NCBI RefSeq assembly: GCF_001428865.1
Contig: NZ_LMIV01000001.1
Location: 739,776-803,775, forward strand
Origin: Sphingomonas sp. Root241
GTDB taxonomy: Bacteria > Pseudomonadota > Alphaproteobacteria > Sphingomonadales > Sphingomonadaceae
DNA: 64,000 nt
Direction of reading: 5' to 3'
Within the stretch, counting starts at the first letter, position 1, and every line of letters begins with the position of its first letter. A program made the position numbers and the translations under genes. Below the pieces are notes generated by a model. That model did no database searches and was not told the origin of the DNA. It worked only from the letters and a program-made list of their open reading frames with translations. Positions 1 through 9,700 of the stretch are shown here, piece by piece.

Positions 1-1891
1 GGCCCGCTGCGCCCGGGATGGCGTAGTCGGCGGACAAGCCGCCCTGCCACTTCGGTACGCCCTCCGTCCGCTTGCCGACTATCGTCGGATCGATCACGTT
101 CCGAAGGCTCGTGTCCAGATAGGCGAGCTGCGCCGACAATGTCATGCCGCGTGTCGGGCGACCGTTCACCGTCACCTCCACGCCCCGATGGCGGAAATCG
201 CCGTCGACGACGAAGTAGTTGGCGGAGTTGACGAACCCGGCCTGCTTTTCGATCTGGAAAATCGCCAGGCCCAAATTGAAGGCAGTGCCCAAATCGGCCT
301 TGGCGCCTAGCTCATATTGCGTCGAGCGGATCGGTCCTGACCGGGTGCCGGCATTATTGGTGGTATTCGGCGCATACGCGCCGGTCTCGAGGCCGCGCGC
401 ATAATTTGCATAGAGCGTGAGATCACGCCGGGGCTTGAGTACAACGCCAACGGTGGGGACGAAGGCAGCTTCGTCGTACGCAGTCGTTGTCTGCGTTGCG
501 CGATACCAGATGTAACGCCCGCCCAGCATGATCTGTACGGCCTCGGCAAGCGTGACGATATCGCTCGCGAACACCGAACTTTCCCGGGTGCGGCCCGAAT
601 AATCCCTTCTCGGCAACGGTGAGAGATCAAAGACCGGAGGCTGCGCCGGATTGAGGACATTGCCGACCGAGATGTCCTCGAGCGGCGCCATCGAGCTGTC
701 GACAAAGACGGCCGGCCACCGGTTGGCTTGGACCTTGTGCGACGCCCCGACGAACATTTCGTGTCCGATGCCGCCCGCCTGAAACTTGCCTGACAGATAG
801 GCTTGCGCCGACGTGACCCGAAAGCGGGCCGACGGGTCGAAGAACAGGTCGGCACGGCCGATCCTCCCGTCCGGCTGAATATCGAAATAGTCGGTGAAGG
901 CGCCCAGGCGCGTATTCTGCGATCGGTTGGCCTGGATGATGCCGGTCCAGCCGTCCGCGACCTTCGCCTCGAAGCGGGCGTCCAGATTGTAGGCCTTGGT
1001 TGTGTAGCGATACCAGGAGGGCGCCAGCAGATCCCGCCGGTCGACGCGCGGTGGCGTGATATAACTGGCCGGGTCGAGCGGATTGGCTCTGCCGGACTGG
1101 TCGGCACGCAGCAGCGGATCGGCGACAAGCTCCTTCCACTGATAGTCCCCACTCAGCTGCAGCAGCATCGTGTCGCTGAGACGAATATCCACGGCCGCGC
1201 TCGCGAAGGCCCGCTCCTGATCGCGCGCGTGGCCGAAGTCGCCGTCCTTTTCATAGGCGGCGTTGACGCGAATTCCGACACTGCCGTCCTGCAGGGCGGT
1301 GCTGGCGTCGACGGCGCCATAGCGCCCCTGCAATGTGGTCAGCTCGGCGGTGGCGGTGAGAAACCGCTCGCGGCTGGGACGCTTGACGACGTAGTTGATC
1401 GTCCCGCCCGGCGAGTTGAAGCCATAAAGAAACCCCGAAGGCCCCTTCAGGACGTCGATCCGCTCGACATTTTCAAAGGGGACGTCCTGATAGGGGGCGA
1501 GCGACAGTCCATCGCGGCGCAGCGTGTTGACGAAATCGATCGCGAAGCCGCGCAGCCTCAGATTGTCGTAGTTTCCGCCCGTGGATGCAGCTTGCACGGA
1601 CGGGTCTGCCTTGAGCACATCGAGCAAGGTGCGCGACGCATGATTGGCGATCTCCGCTGCATCATAGCTCTCGATCGACAATGGCACGTCCAGCGGACTT
1701 TTGGCGCCGAATGCGCCGACATTCACCTCGAGCGCGGCGTTGAGCGGCTTCCCGGTGACGATGATCTCATCGCCATCCGCTTCACGGTCCGGCGCGACCG
1801 ACGCCTCCTGGCCCATGGCGGGCAGTGAGAGGAACGCCGCCGAGACACCGAGGCCCATTACGAACGGACGACAATTTAGAGGAATATACAT
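1..1891 (-). CDS. TonB-dependent siderophore receptor (3' end beyond window)
   Basis: Outer-membrane receptor that takes up an iron chelate or similar ligand using TonB energy. The reading frame stays open for 630 codons from ATG 1891 to the window edge, so the C-terminal part of the barrel is missing. A Sec signal peptide of about 27 residues (hydrophobic core GLGVSAAFLSLPAM) is followed by a TonB-box-like DEIIVTGK and then a plug domain with the typical VERIDVLKGPSGFLYGF and PGGTINYVVKRP motifs. The last visible residues (GVPKWQGGLSADY) are typical of a barrel strand region. The start is supported by a GGGAG Shine-Dalgarno 4-5 bases upstream. It is divergent from an ABC exporter. The siderophore-receptor subclass is an inference from the plug sequence; the ligand is unknown. 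Confidence 0.9.
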   Translation of the reverse strand, partial: MYIPLNCRPFVMGLGVSAAFLSLPAMGQEASVAPDREADGDEIIVTGKPLNAALEVNVGAFGAKSPLDVPLSIESYDAAEIANHASRTLLDVLKADPSVQAASTGGNYDNLRLRGFAIDFVNTLRRDGLSLAPYQDVPFENVERIDVLKGPSGFLYGFNSPGGTINYVVKRPSRERFLTATAELTTLQGRYGAVDASTALQDGSVGIRVNAAYEKDGDFGHARDQERAFASAAVDIRLSDTMLLQLSGDYQWKELVADPLLRADQSGRANPLDPASYITPPRVDRRDLLAPSWYRYTTKAYNLDARFEAKVADGWTGIIQANRSQNTRLGAFTDYFDIQPDGRIGRADLFFDPSARFRVTSAQAYLSGKFQAGGIGHEMFVGASHKVQANRWPAVFVDSSMAPLEDISVGNVLNPAQPPVFDLSPLPRRDYSGRTRESSVFASDIVTLAEAVQIMLGGRYIWYRATQTTTAYDEAAFVPTVGVVLKPRRDLTLYANYARGLETGAYAPNTTNNAGTRSGPIRSTQYELGAKADLGTAFNLGLAIFQIEKQAGFVNSANYFVVDGDFRHRGVEVTVNGRPTRGMTLSAQLAYLDTSLRNVIDPTIVGKRTEGVPKWQGGLSADYAIPGAAG

Positions 1892-1910
1892 GCTGCTCCC
1901 GCCCTGAATC

Positions 1911-1953
1911 GGGAGGCTTGATATGAGATATGCTATATCATATCAAGCCTCCC
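1911..1953. promoter_or_regulatory. Inverted repeat in the divergent promoter region
   Basis: Two perfect 16-base arms (1911-1926 and 1938-1953) enclose 11 bases. The centre contains a second, smaller dyad, GATAT-GCT-ATATC (1927-1939). It lies in the only intergenic gap between the TonB receptor and the ABC operon, 20 bases from one start codon and 50 from the other. It could be an operator for a metal or ligand-sensing regulator, or a hairpin in both leaders. No T-tract follows, so a plain terminator is less likely. Confidence 0.6.
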
Positions 1954-2002
1954 GTGGAGCGGATCGGAGCGGTGCCGATTCCCCACTTTGAGGGGTTACG
2001 GA

Positions 2003-2707
2003 ATGCTCGAGGCTTTGGAAGTTTCGAAGGTTTTTGCCGGCAATCGCGCGCTCGACGCTGTCAGCCTGCGCGTCGATCCCGGCGAGATCTATTGCCTGCT
2101 CGGCGCGAACGGCGCCGGCAAGACGACGCTCGTCAACCTGTTCCTCGATTTCCTCGAGCCCACATCGGGAGAGGTCAGGATCAACGGCCGCTCGGTTGCG
2201 GAGCACCCGACCGAGTGCAAGCGCGATGTCGCCTATATCCCTGAGACCGTCATGCTCTACGGCGTGCTGTCCGGCTACGAGAACCTCAAATATTTTGCAT
2301 CGCTGGCAACCGGCGAACGCCACGCGCGCGAAACGCTCATCGGGTTGCTCAAGGAAGCGGGCCTCGATCCTGCCGCCGCCGACCGCCGGGTCTCGACTTA
2401 TTCCAAGGGCATGCGGCAGAAGGTCGGCATCGCCATAGCGCTCGCAAAGAATGCGAAAGCTTTGCTGCTCGACGAGCCGACGTCGGGGCTCGATCCGAGC
2501 GCCGCCAATGAATTCGGACGCCTGATGAAACAGGCGAGCGAGCGCGGCGTCGCCGTGCTGACGACCACGCACGACCTGTTCCATGCCAAGCAGACCGGCA
2601 CCCGCATCGGTATCATGAAGCAGGGCCATCTGGTCGAAAGCCTGAGCAGCGAGGACATCTCGCACAGCGATCTCGAAGCGCTTTACCTGAGGCACATGAG
2701 CGCATGA
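2003..2707 (+). CDS. ABC transporter ATP-binding protein
   Basis: ATPase subunit (234 residues) of an ABC-2 type exporter. It has Walker A GANGAGKTT, signature YSKGMRQKV, Walker B LLLDEPTSGLDP and the switch histidine in TTTHD, so all catalytic motifs are intact. ATG 2003 is preferred over the in-frame TTG at 1988 because AGGGG sits 7-8 bases upstream of it. The gene overlaps the next by four bases (ATGA), a sign of translational coupling with the permease. The family (CcmA/NatA-like) usually powers export of peptides, lipids or drugs; the substrate here is not known. Its placement opposite a TonB receptor suggests that both handle the same compound. Confidence 0.92.
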   Translation: MLEALEVSKVFAGNRALDAVSLRVDPGEIYCLLGANGAGKTTLVNLFLDFLEPTSGEVRINGRSVAEHPTECKRDVAYIPETVMLYGVLSGYENLKYFASLATGERHARETLIGLLKEAGLDPAAADRRVSTYSKGMRQKVGIAIALAKNAKALLLDEPTSGLDPSAANEFGRLMKQASERGVAVLTTTHDLFHAKQTGTRIGIMKQGHLVESLSSEDISHSDLEALYLRHMSA

Positions 2708-4104
2708 GAGGGGTCGTCCTGATTGCCGCGCGAGACTTCCGCGAGGTCGTGCGCGATGGCCGCCTGCTGCGGACGGGCGGGCTGATCGTGGTGCTGCTGC
2801 TCACGGCGCTCGCGGTGGGCTGGCAACGCCAGGCGGTGCTGCAGGCCGAACGCGTGACTGCCCAGGCGCTCGACTATGACGACTGGGTCGCCCAGCCTGC
2901 GCGGCATCCGCACGATGCGGCCGAGCAGGGCATGCATGTCTTCAAGCCCGAGCCGCCGCTGTCGATCATCGATCCCGGGATCGAGCCCTATGTCGGATCG
3001 ACATTGTGGCTCCAGGCGCATCGGCAGAGCGAGACGAAATTCTCGCCGGCGCAGGATGCGACTGGCCTGCAGCGCTTCGGCACGCTTTCAGGCGCCTGGG
3101 TGCTGCAGGTGCTGGGGCCTCTGCTCGTCATCATCCTCGGCTTCAACGCCTTCGCCGGCGAGCGCGAGCATGGAACGCTCCGGCAGGTGATGAGCCTGGG
3201 GGTCTCGGCGCGATCGTTGTTGGCTGGCAAGGCGCTGGCACTCGCCGGGTCGATCGCGATCCTGTTGCTGCCGGCCGGTGCGATCGGCGCCGCCGCCGCA
3301 CTGATCCAATCGGAACCCTCGCGACTGGCCGACACGATCGCGCGCCTGGTGAGCCTCGCGCTCGGCTATGCGGTCTATGTCGGTATATGGATATTCGTCG
3401 TACTGGCGGTTTCGGCGCGAATCCGGACCTCGCGAATGGCGCTGATCGCCTTGCTGGGGATCTGGATCGCCAGCGCCGTGCTCCTGCCCCGCGCGATCTC
3501 CGATCTCTCGGACGTATCCTTCCCTTCGCCGTCGCGGACCGAGTTCAACCGGGCGCTGGACCAGGATCTCGACAAGGCTCAGCGCCGGGTCTGGCGCGAG
3601 GAGTTCGGCGTCAACAGCGCCTGGAGCCCGGATCTGCCGCTCAACAAATGGGGCGCCGCGCTCGCGAAGAACGATCAAGCCGGCTATGGCGTCTTCGATC
3701 GACATTTCGGCGCGCTATGGGATAATTTCGAGCGCCAACGGCATGCGCAGGAATTGTCGGGGTTCGTCGCGCCGACACTGGCGCTGCGGTCGTTTTCGAT
3801 GGCGATGGCGGGCACCGATTTCGCCCAGCACCGGAATTTCGCCACTGCAGCCGAGCGTCATCGCCGCAAGATTCAGGACATGGTGAGCGCCGATCTCGTC
3901 GCGCACGACGATCCGCTCGGCAACCAGCATTTCGCCTACAAGGCCGACAAGAGCTTCTGGGCCAAGGTGCCGAAGTTCGAATATCGAATGGCTGGTATCG
4001 GCTTCGCCTGGCGCGCTGGTTGGCTCAGTGCCGCGGTGTTGTTCGTGACGCTCCTGCTGGCCGCCGCTGCCGCGCTCCTCCTGACCCCGCGCAGGCCACT
4101 TTGA
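2704..4104 (+). CDS. ABC-2 type permease, DUF3526-like
   Basis: Membrane subunit of 466 residues. A first transmembrane helix near residues 21-40 is followed by a large extracytoplasmic loop, then several further helices (for example around residues 128-147, 174-197 and 212-235), a second soluble region rich in charged residues, and a last helix near the C-terminus ending in TPRRPL. This helix-loop-helices pattern with long soluble insertions is typical of DUF3526 permeases. It overlaps the ATPase gene by four bases and is followed after two bases by a second, related permease, so the transporter is probably a heterodimer of permeases with a shared ATPase. Confidence 0.85.
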   Translation: MRGVVLIAARDFREVVRDGRLLRTGGLIVVLLLTALAVGWQRQAVLQAERVTAQALDYDDWVAQPARHPHDAAEQGMHVFKPEPPLSIIDPGIEPYVGSTLWLQAHRQSETKFSPAQDATGLQRFGTLSGAWVLQVLGPLLVIILGFNAFAGEREHGTLRQVMSLGVSARSLLAGKALALAGSIAILLLPAGAIGAAAALIQSEPSRLADTIARLVSLALGYAVYVGIWIFVVLAVSARIRTSRMALIALLGIWIASAVLLPRAISDLSDVSFPSPSRTEFNRALDQDLDKAQRRVWREEFGVNSAWSPDLPLNKWGAALAKNDQAGYGVFDRHFGALWDNFERQRHAQELSGFVAPTLALRSFSMAMAGTDFAQHRNFATAAERHRRKIQDMVSADLVAHDDPLGNQHFAYKADKSFWAKVPKFEYRMAGIGFAWRAGWLSAAVLFVTLLLAAAAALLLTPRRPL

Positions 4105-4106
4105 TC

Positions 4107-5567
4107 ATGGCTCCTCCCCAGAAATCCACCTTAGTGCTCATCATGCGGCATGAGCTGCGCGTGATGATCGCGGACCGAACGCTTCCGGTCATCGCCGCGC
4201 TGTTCGCAGTCCTGCTGCTCTACGGCTTCTTTACCGGGCTCCACGAAACCCGACAGCGAGAAGGGGTGGTGCGATCGCTCGTCGCAGCCCAGGCCAAGAC
4301 GAACGCGGACAACGTCGCGCTATGGCGCAGGGTGATGACGCGGCAGCAACCGCCGGAGCGCTTCGCCAACCCGGTGGATCCCTCCATGATCGGCGGCAGC
4401 ATGGGCGCTCAATATGCGATCCTTCCAACACGGGCGCTGTCCCCCGTAGCGGCCGGGCAATCGGATATGCTCGCCGACTATTATCAGGTAACGTTCGGGA
4501 GCCGCGCGAAATTCCTGGAAGCGGGTGAGATCGAAAGTCCGTGGAAGCTCTTGAGCGGCCAGTTCGATCTTGCCTTCGTGCTGGTCTACATGTTCCCGCT
4601 GTTCATCTTTGCGATCAGCTTCAACATGCTCTCGGTCGAACGCGACCAGGGCACGCTCCGGATGCTGCTCTCGCAGCCGCTGACGTTGCCGCGTTTGGTG
4701 CTGGCGAAGACTCTGGTGCGCGCGGGCGTCATCATCGGCTTGGCAGTGCCCGTACCGGCGCTCGCGCTGCTCATCACGCGCCACGCAGTCCTGGACGGCG
4801 CGGCGCTCGGCGTTCTCGTCCTCTGGACGGCGCTGGTCATCGCCTACGGACTGTTCTGGTTCGCGCTGAGCGCGCTTATCAACTCGCTCGGGCGGGCATC
4901 GGCAACCAATGCGCTGCTGCTAATCGCTACCTGGGTTCTCCTCGTGCTGGTGGTGCCGGTGGTCCTGAACCTCGCCGTATCCAGCGTGCATCCGGCACCC
5001 TCGCGGACCGACCTCGCCACCCAGACCCGCCTCGTCACCGCCGACGGACTCAGCCGCTACCAAAATCTGTTCAGCCAGGAATATGTCGATCGGCCCGAAA
5101 TGCTCTTGCCCGAGAACGGCCATCTGGAGGTGGCGCCGCGTATGCGCGCTTTCTACCTGATGGATGAATTCGTCGACCAGCGGCTGACCGAGTTGCTGTC
5201 GCGGTTCGATCGCCAGCTTGCTGCACAGCAGGCGCTGGTCGATCGGTTCAGCTTCATCTCGCCCGCGATCGTCGCCAACGAGGGGATGGCCTCGCTCGCC
5301 GGTAACGGGACACGGCGCTACGAGCAGTTCAAGCAGCAGGTCATCGGCTACCATGAACGCTGGAGAGACTATTTCGTGCCGCGGGTCCGGAACGGGATCG
5401 CCATCGTCGAGGTCGATTTTGCGCATTTCCCGCGCTGGTCGTGGCAGGAAGAGAACGCTGCCGCAGTGCGGACCGATGCATTGATCAAGATCGCACAGCT
5501 TCTGGCGGTTGCCGCAATTATGGGGCTGCTCGCGGCATGGCGGTTCAGACGAAGGCAGTCGGTTTGA
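4107..5567 (+). CDS. ABC-2 type permease, DUF3526-like (second subunit)
   Basis: Second permease, 486 residues, with the same layout as its neighbour: a helix near residues 27-45, a long extracytoplasmic segment, a block of helices (FDLAFVLVYMFPLFIFAIS onwards), another soluble part with conserved-looking HPAPSRTDL, and a final helix. The matching phrase PSPSRTEF in the upstream permease supports common origin by duplication. ATG 4107 was chosen because it follows the previous stop by two bases; the frame itself stays open further upstream inside the neighbour but that part does not look like protein of this family. Substrate unknown. Confidence 0.85.
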   Translation: MAPPQKSTLVLIMRHELRVMIADRTLPVIAALFAVLLLYGFFTGLHETRQREGVVRSLVAAQAKTNADNVALWRRVMTRQQPPERFANPVDPSMIGGSMGAQYAILPTRALSPVAAGQSDMLADYYQVTFGSRAKFLEAGEIESPWKLLSGQFDLAFVLVYMFPLFIFAISFNMLSVERDQGTLRMLLSQPLTLPRLVLAKTLVRAGVIIGLAVPVPALALLITRHAVLDGAALGVLVLWTALVIAYGLFWFALSALINSLGRASATNALLLIATWVLLVLVVPVVLNLAVSSVHPAPSRTDLATQTRLVTADGLSRYQNLFSQEYVDRPEMLLPENGHLEVAPRMRAFYLMDEFVDQRLTELLSRFDRQLAAQQALVDRFSFISPAIVANEGMASLAGNGTRRYEQFKQQVIGYHERWRDYFVPRVRNGIAIVEVDFAHFPRWSWQEENAAAVRTDALIKIAQLLAVAAIMGLLAAWRFRRRQSV

Positions 5568-5701
5568 TGCGAACCTGAAATCGGGAGTCAGGCCCTCTCA
5601 AGTTCTTCCGGCAGGCGTGCGCCTTGACGAGCGTGGCGTCCCACATATCTGCTCAGCCCGGCGCTTGGAGCGAACCTCGTCCGAGTGCCACTTGGCTCGT
5701 C

Positions 5702-6184
5702 TCACAGCTCCCGGAACATCATCACCGAATCGACGTCGCCTAGCGTGGGATGGCGGAAGCCGCCCGGCACCCGGCCGATGATCTCGAAGCCCAGCGATTG
5801 CCACAGGTGCATGGCGGGCGCATTGGTCGAGACGACGAAGTTGAACTGCATCGCACGGAAGCCCTGCGCCTTCGCGGTCTCCATCGAATGCCGGCAGAGC
5901 GACCGGCCGACGCCACGCCCGCCCGCGTCCTGCGCGACCATATAACCCGTATTCGCGATATGGGCGCCACCGCCCGGATAGTTGGCTCGCAGGAAATAGG
6001 CCCCGAGCAGCCTGCCATCCTCTTCCGCCACGAAAGCCTGGCGATCGGATGCGGTCCAATATGCCCAGGCCGCTTCTTCGTTCATCCCGCGATCGAGCGC
6101 CCAGGTTTCGCCGGCGCGGATCACGGGCTCAAGGATGGTCCACAGCTGCGGGCGGTCTGCGGGAGTGACGGCACGAATTTGCAT
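5702..6184 (-). CDS. GNAT family N-acetyltransferase
   Basis: Acetyl-CoA dependent acetyltransferase of 160 residues. The N-terminus MQIRAVTPADRPQLW is the usual first strand-helix of the family, and GGRGVGRSL is the pyrophosphate-binding R/Q-x-x-G-x-G/A motif A. The later segment NAPAMHLWQSLGFEIIG is the family's C-terminal N-x-x-A-x-x-x-Y/L-x-x-x-G-F motif. The frame is open for 42 codons upstream of ATG 6184, but family similarity begins there. No strong Shine-Dalgarno is visible. It resembles acetyltransferases of the phosphinothricin/L-amino-acid type, but the substrate cannot be read from the sequence. Confidence 0.85.
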   Translation of the reverse strand: MQIRAVTPADRPQLWTILEPVIRAGETWALDRGMNEEAAWAYWTASDRQAFVAEEDGRLLGAYFLRANYPGGGAHIANTGYMVAQDAGGRGVGRSLCRHSMETAKAQGFRAMQFNFVVSTNAPAMHLWQSLGFEIIGRVPGGFRHPTLGDVDSVMMFREL

Positions 6185-6747
6185 GGGACGGCCATTAACG
6201 TCCGCGCGACAGCCGGTCGATATCCTCTCGAGGGCAGTCCGGGTCGCGTCGGTTGAGCCGGAATTGCAGATTGCTGGTTCCTTCAGTCTGAAAAGGCATG
6301 TGCCGTTCACATAAGTATTTAATAAATATTAAAGAAGATAATATTCGATATTAACCTTCTCGATCATAGAATTAGCGCGGTTCGTTGACACAGAGCATTT
6401 AATATGCCACCGTAATGAACTACAAATGGCGAAATCAACGAGCGATGTTCGAAGATTTTACCAGAGAAAAGTATGAATTGAGCGCCGTGCCCTAGCAGCC
6501 CGTTAGCCTGTAAGGATTGACGTGCGTAATCCATTGAAACGGCAACCGTAAATGACATGGCTGCCCAAGGTAGATGGCAGTATCGCGTGGTTGCGCCTCC
6601 AAGATGCGCGACCGGTAGGTCCCTCGCCACGCGTCTGCCGGCGCGCCGCTCTTTCCAAATCCCGGTTCTTCATCCGGCGCGTGCGGTGCTCATCGCACCG
6701 GTACCGAAGAGCGCGGAACGCTGCACCTTAGACTCAGGGGATGCGAA
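6185..6747. promoter_or_regulatory. Intergenic region upstream of the giant adhesin
   Basis: About 560 bases without a convincing gene. A markedly AT-rich block (about 6305-6365, including TATTTAATAAATATT) stands out from the GC-rich surroundings and could act as an UP-like element or a site for a nucleoid protein. A TTGACA hexamer is present at 6385-6390 but no good -10 box follows at normal spacing. The adhesin's Shine-Dalgarno GGGG lies at 6737-6740. Confidence 0.3.
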
Positions 6748-9700
6748 ATGAGTGACGGTATCGGACCGATCGGGCAGCGCCGCGCCAAGTGCAAGCCGGC
6801 TCGCCTGTTGTGCGGTGCATCGCTTTCCGCGCTCGCGTTGTTCGCATTGCCTTCGGTCGCGCATGCGCAGGGCCAGGACCGCTATTGGGACGCCAACGGG
6901 ACGGCGACCGGCAGCGGCGGAAACGGCGACTGGAATACGAGCGTTCCGGTGTGGAGCGAGTCCAACAGCGACGTGCTGGGGCCTTACCGGACGTGGAACA
7001 ACGCCGCGCTCGACAACGCCATCTTCGGCATCACCGCGGCTGGCACGACCACGACCGTCGGCACGGTGACGCTCACCGAGCCGATCACCGTCCACAACAT
7101 GACCTTCCAGTCGGTGCACAATTGGGTACTCAACGGCAACACGCTGACGCTCGCCGGCACGACGCCCACGGTCAACGCGATCGGCAACACGACGATCAAT
7201 TCGATCGTCGCGGGGACCAACGGTCTCACCAAGACGGGTAGCGGCCAGCTTTTTCTGACCGGCACCAACACGTTCAGCGGCGGGATCACGCTCAGCGCCG
7301 GCCAGTTGGCCGCCGACGATGATGCCGCGCTCGGCGCCGCGGGCAATGCCATCACGACCACGGCCGGCTCCAGCACCGGGCTCGTCATCAATAGCGGCAC
7401 ATCCAGCCGGACGGTCACGATCGGCGCCGGTGCGACGCTCGGGGTCAACGGGGTCGGCACGGGCGGCATGCTCTATACCGGCAGCGGCAATCTCAATGTC
7501 GGGCTGGGTGTCACGCTCAGCAACAACAACAGCAACTATACCGGCGTGACGCGCTTCTTCGGCTGCAACGGCGTCTGCGCCACCAGCTTCACCTCGATCG
7601 CCGACCTTGGCGTGGCGAGCTCTCTGGGTGCGCCCACGACCGTCGCCAACGGCACGATTCAGTGGGGCCAGCAGAGCCAATATGAGGACTATCTTCTCTA
7701 TCTGGGGGATGGCGACAGCTCGAACCGGAACTGGAATGTCGTCGCCAACGGTGCCTTTGTGCGGAATGACGGCACCGGCACGCTGACCCTCACCGGCGAT
7801 GTCGCCCTCGCCGGTTCCGGCGGCGGATTTATGCTGTTCTGGGCCAACACCGCCGACGTTGCGGTGACCGGCGTGCTGGGCAGCGCGGCTGGCGGGCGTT
7901 ACCAATTCAATCCAGCGGCCGGACGTACAGTGACGCTGGGAGCAGCGAACACCTTCACCGGACAAGCGATTCTGGCTGGCGGCGGCAATGTCATCGTGCC
8001 GGTGATGGCGGACAACGGGGTGGCCAGCTCGCTTGGGGCAGGTTCGACGATCGCCTTGAGCAATGGTCATCTGATCTACACGGGCGCCGTAGCGAGCAGC
8101 AATCGCAACTGGACGAGCGACAATGCCAACTCGATCGAGAATAACGGGACCGGATCGCTGGGTCTCAGCGGCAATTTAGCCTTTACGGCCGGAGGGACCG
8201 ACAACCTCACCCTCGGCGGGACTTTTGCCGGGACCAACACCATCTCGGGCGTCATTTCCGGCACCGGCAATCTGATCGGCGATGGCGGCGGCACCTGGTC
8301 GCTGACCGGCGCCAATACGCGCACCGGGACGGTGACCGTCAACAACGGCACGCTGCAGGTCGGCAGTGCCTCCGCGCTGGGCACGTTGACAGGGGTTACT
8401 GTCAACGGCGGCACGCTCGACCTGAACGGCTTTGGCCAGGTCTTCCCGACGCTGAACGGCACGGGCGGCCAGGTCGCGCTCGGCAGCGCCAATCTGACCA
8501 TCAATGCCGCGGTCAACAGCAGCTATGCCGGCAGCATCACCGGCACGGGCGGCCTCACCAAGGCCGGCGCCGGCATCCAGACGCTGAGCGGCGCCAGCAC
8601 CTATATCGGCGACACGACGATCCTGGGCGGCACGCTGGCGCTCAACTTCGCGCCGGCCGGCGGCCCGGCCAGCGACATCATCAGCAGCGCCTCGACGCTC
8701 AACATGAGCGGCGGCGCGCTGACGGTGACGGGCGCGACGGGCGAGGCCAACACCCAGAGCTTCGACGGCCTCAACATCACCGCTGGCAACAATATCATCG
8801 GCGCGATCTCGGGCGCCGGCGGCAGCATGACCGTCAATCTGGGCGACATCAACCGCACCTCAGGACTGATCAATTTCAACCTGCCGTCGAGCGGCAACAT
8901 CACCACCACCGATACGGTGTTGGGCGGCTGGGCCACGGTCAACGGCACCGACTATGCCAAGGTTGTCGGCGGCAATATCGTCGCCTTCACGCCCGCCGAT
9001 TATGTCGACAAGGACGACGCCTCCACCTGGCTCGCCGGCGAGTTCATCTCCGACAGCGACGGCGATCCCGACAGTTATTTCGGCACCGTCGGCAGCAGCA
9101 TCCAGCTCGGCGGGCTGCAGTTCACCACGCCGGACGCGACCACCACCGTCACCGTCGCCGCCGGCCAGACGCTGGGTGTCGACGGAACCATCATCGTCGC
9201 GCCTTCGGTAGGGGCGAACAATCAGACCATCACCGGAGGCTCGCTTACCGGTCTGTCCGGCGGTGGCGGCGTGCTGGGCATCCAGCAGAACGGCACCGGC
9301 AATTTCACAATCGCGTCCCAGATTGTCGACAATGGCGCGGCCACCGGTTTCACCAAGGCCGGCACCGGCCTCGTCACCCTGACCAACGCCGCCAGCAGCT
9401 ATACCGGCGCGACTACCGTGGCGCAGGGCATATTGTCGGTCAACAGCATCGCCAACGGCGGTTCGGCGAGCAGCATCGGCGCGTCGTCGGCGGCATCGTC
9501 CAACCTCAACATCCAGGGCAGCACGCTCCGATATACCGGCGGCACGATAGCGAGCGACCGCGGTTTCACCATCTCCAAGTCCGGGGCGATTCTGGGCGGC
9601 ACGGTCGAGGTCACTAACGGAGCCGCCAATCTGACCTTCGGCGGCCTGGTCACGAGCCCCGACGGCGCCAGTCTCACCAAGATCGGCGCGGGCACGCTGA

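Noticed and set aside
5568..5701. Remnant of a transposase in the gap after the exporter operon
   Set aside because: A short minus-strand segment (MWDATLVKAHACRKN) looked faintly transposase-like, but it is too short and lacks inverted repeats.
6364..6630. Minus-strand frame of 88 codons upstream of the adhesin
   Set aside because: No ribosome site, no recognisable family and it would cross the AT-rich promoter region.
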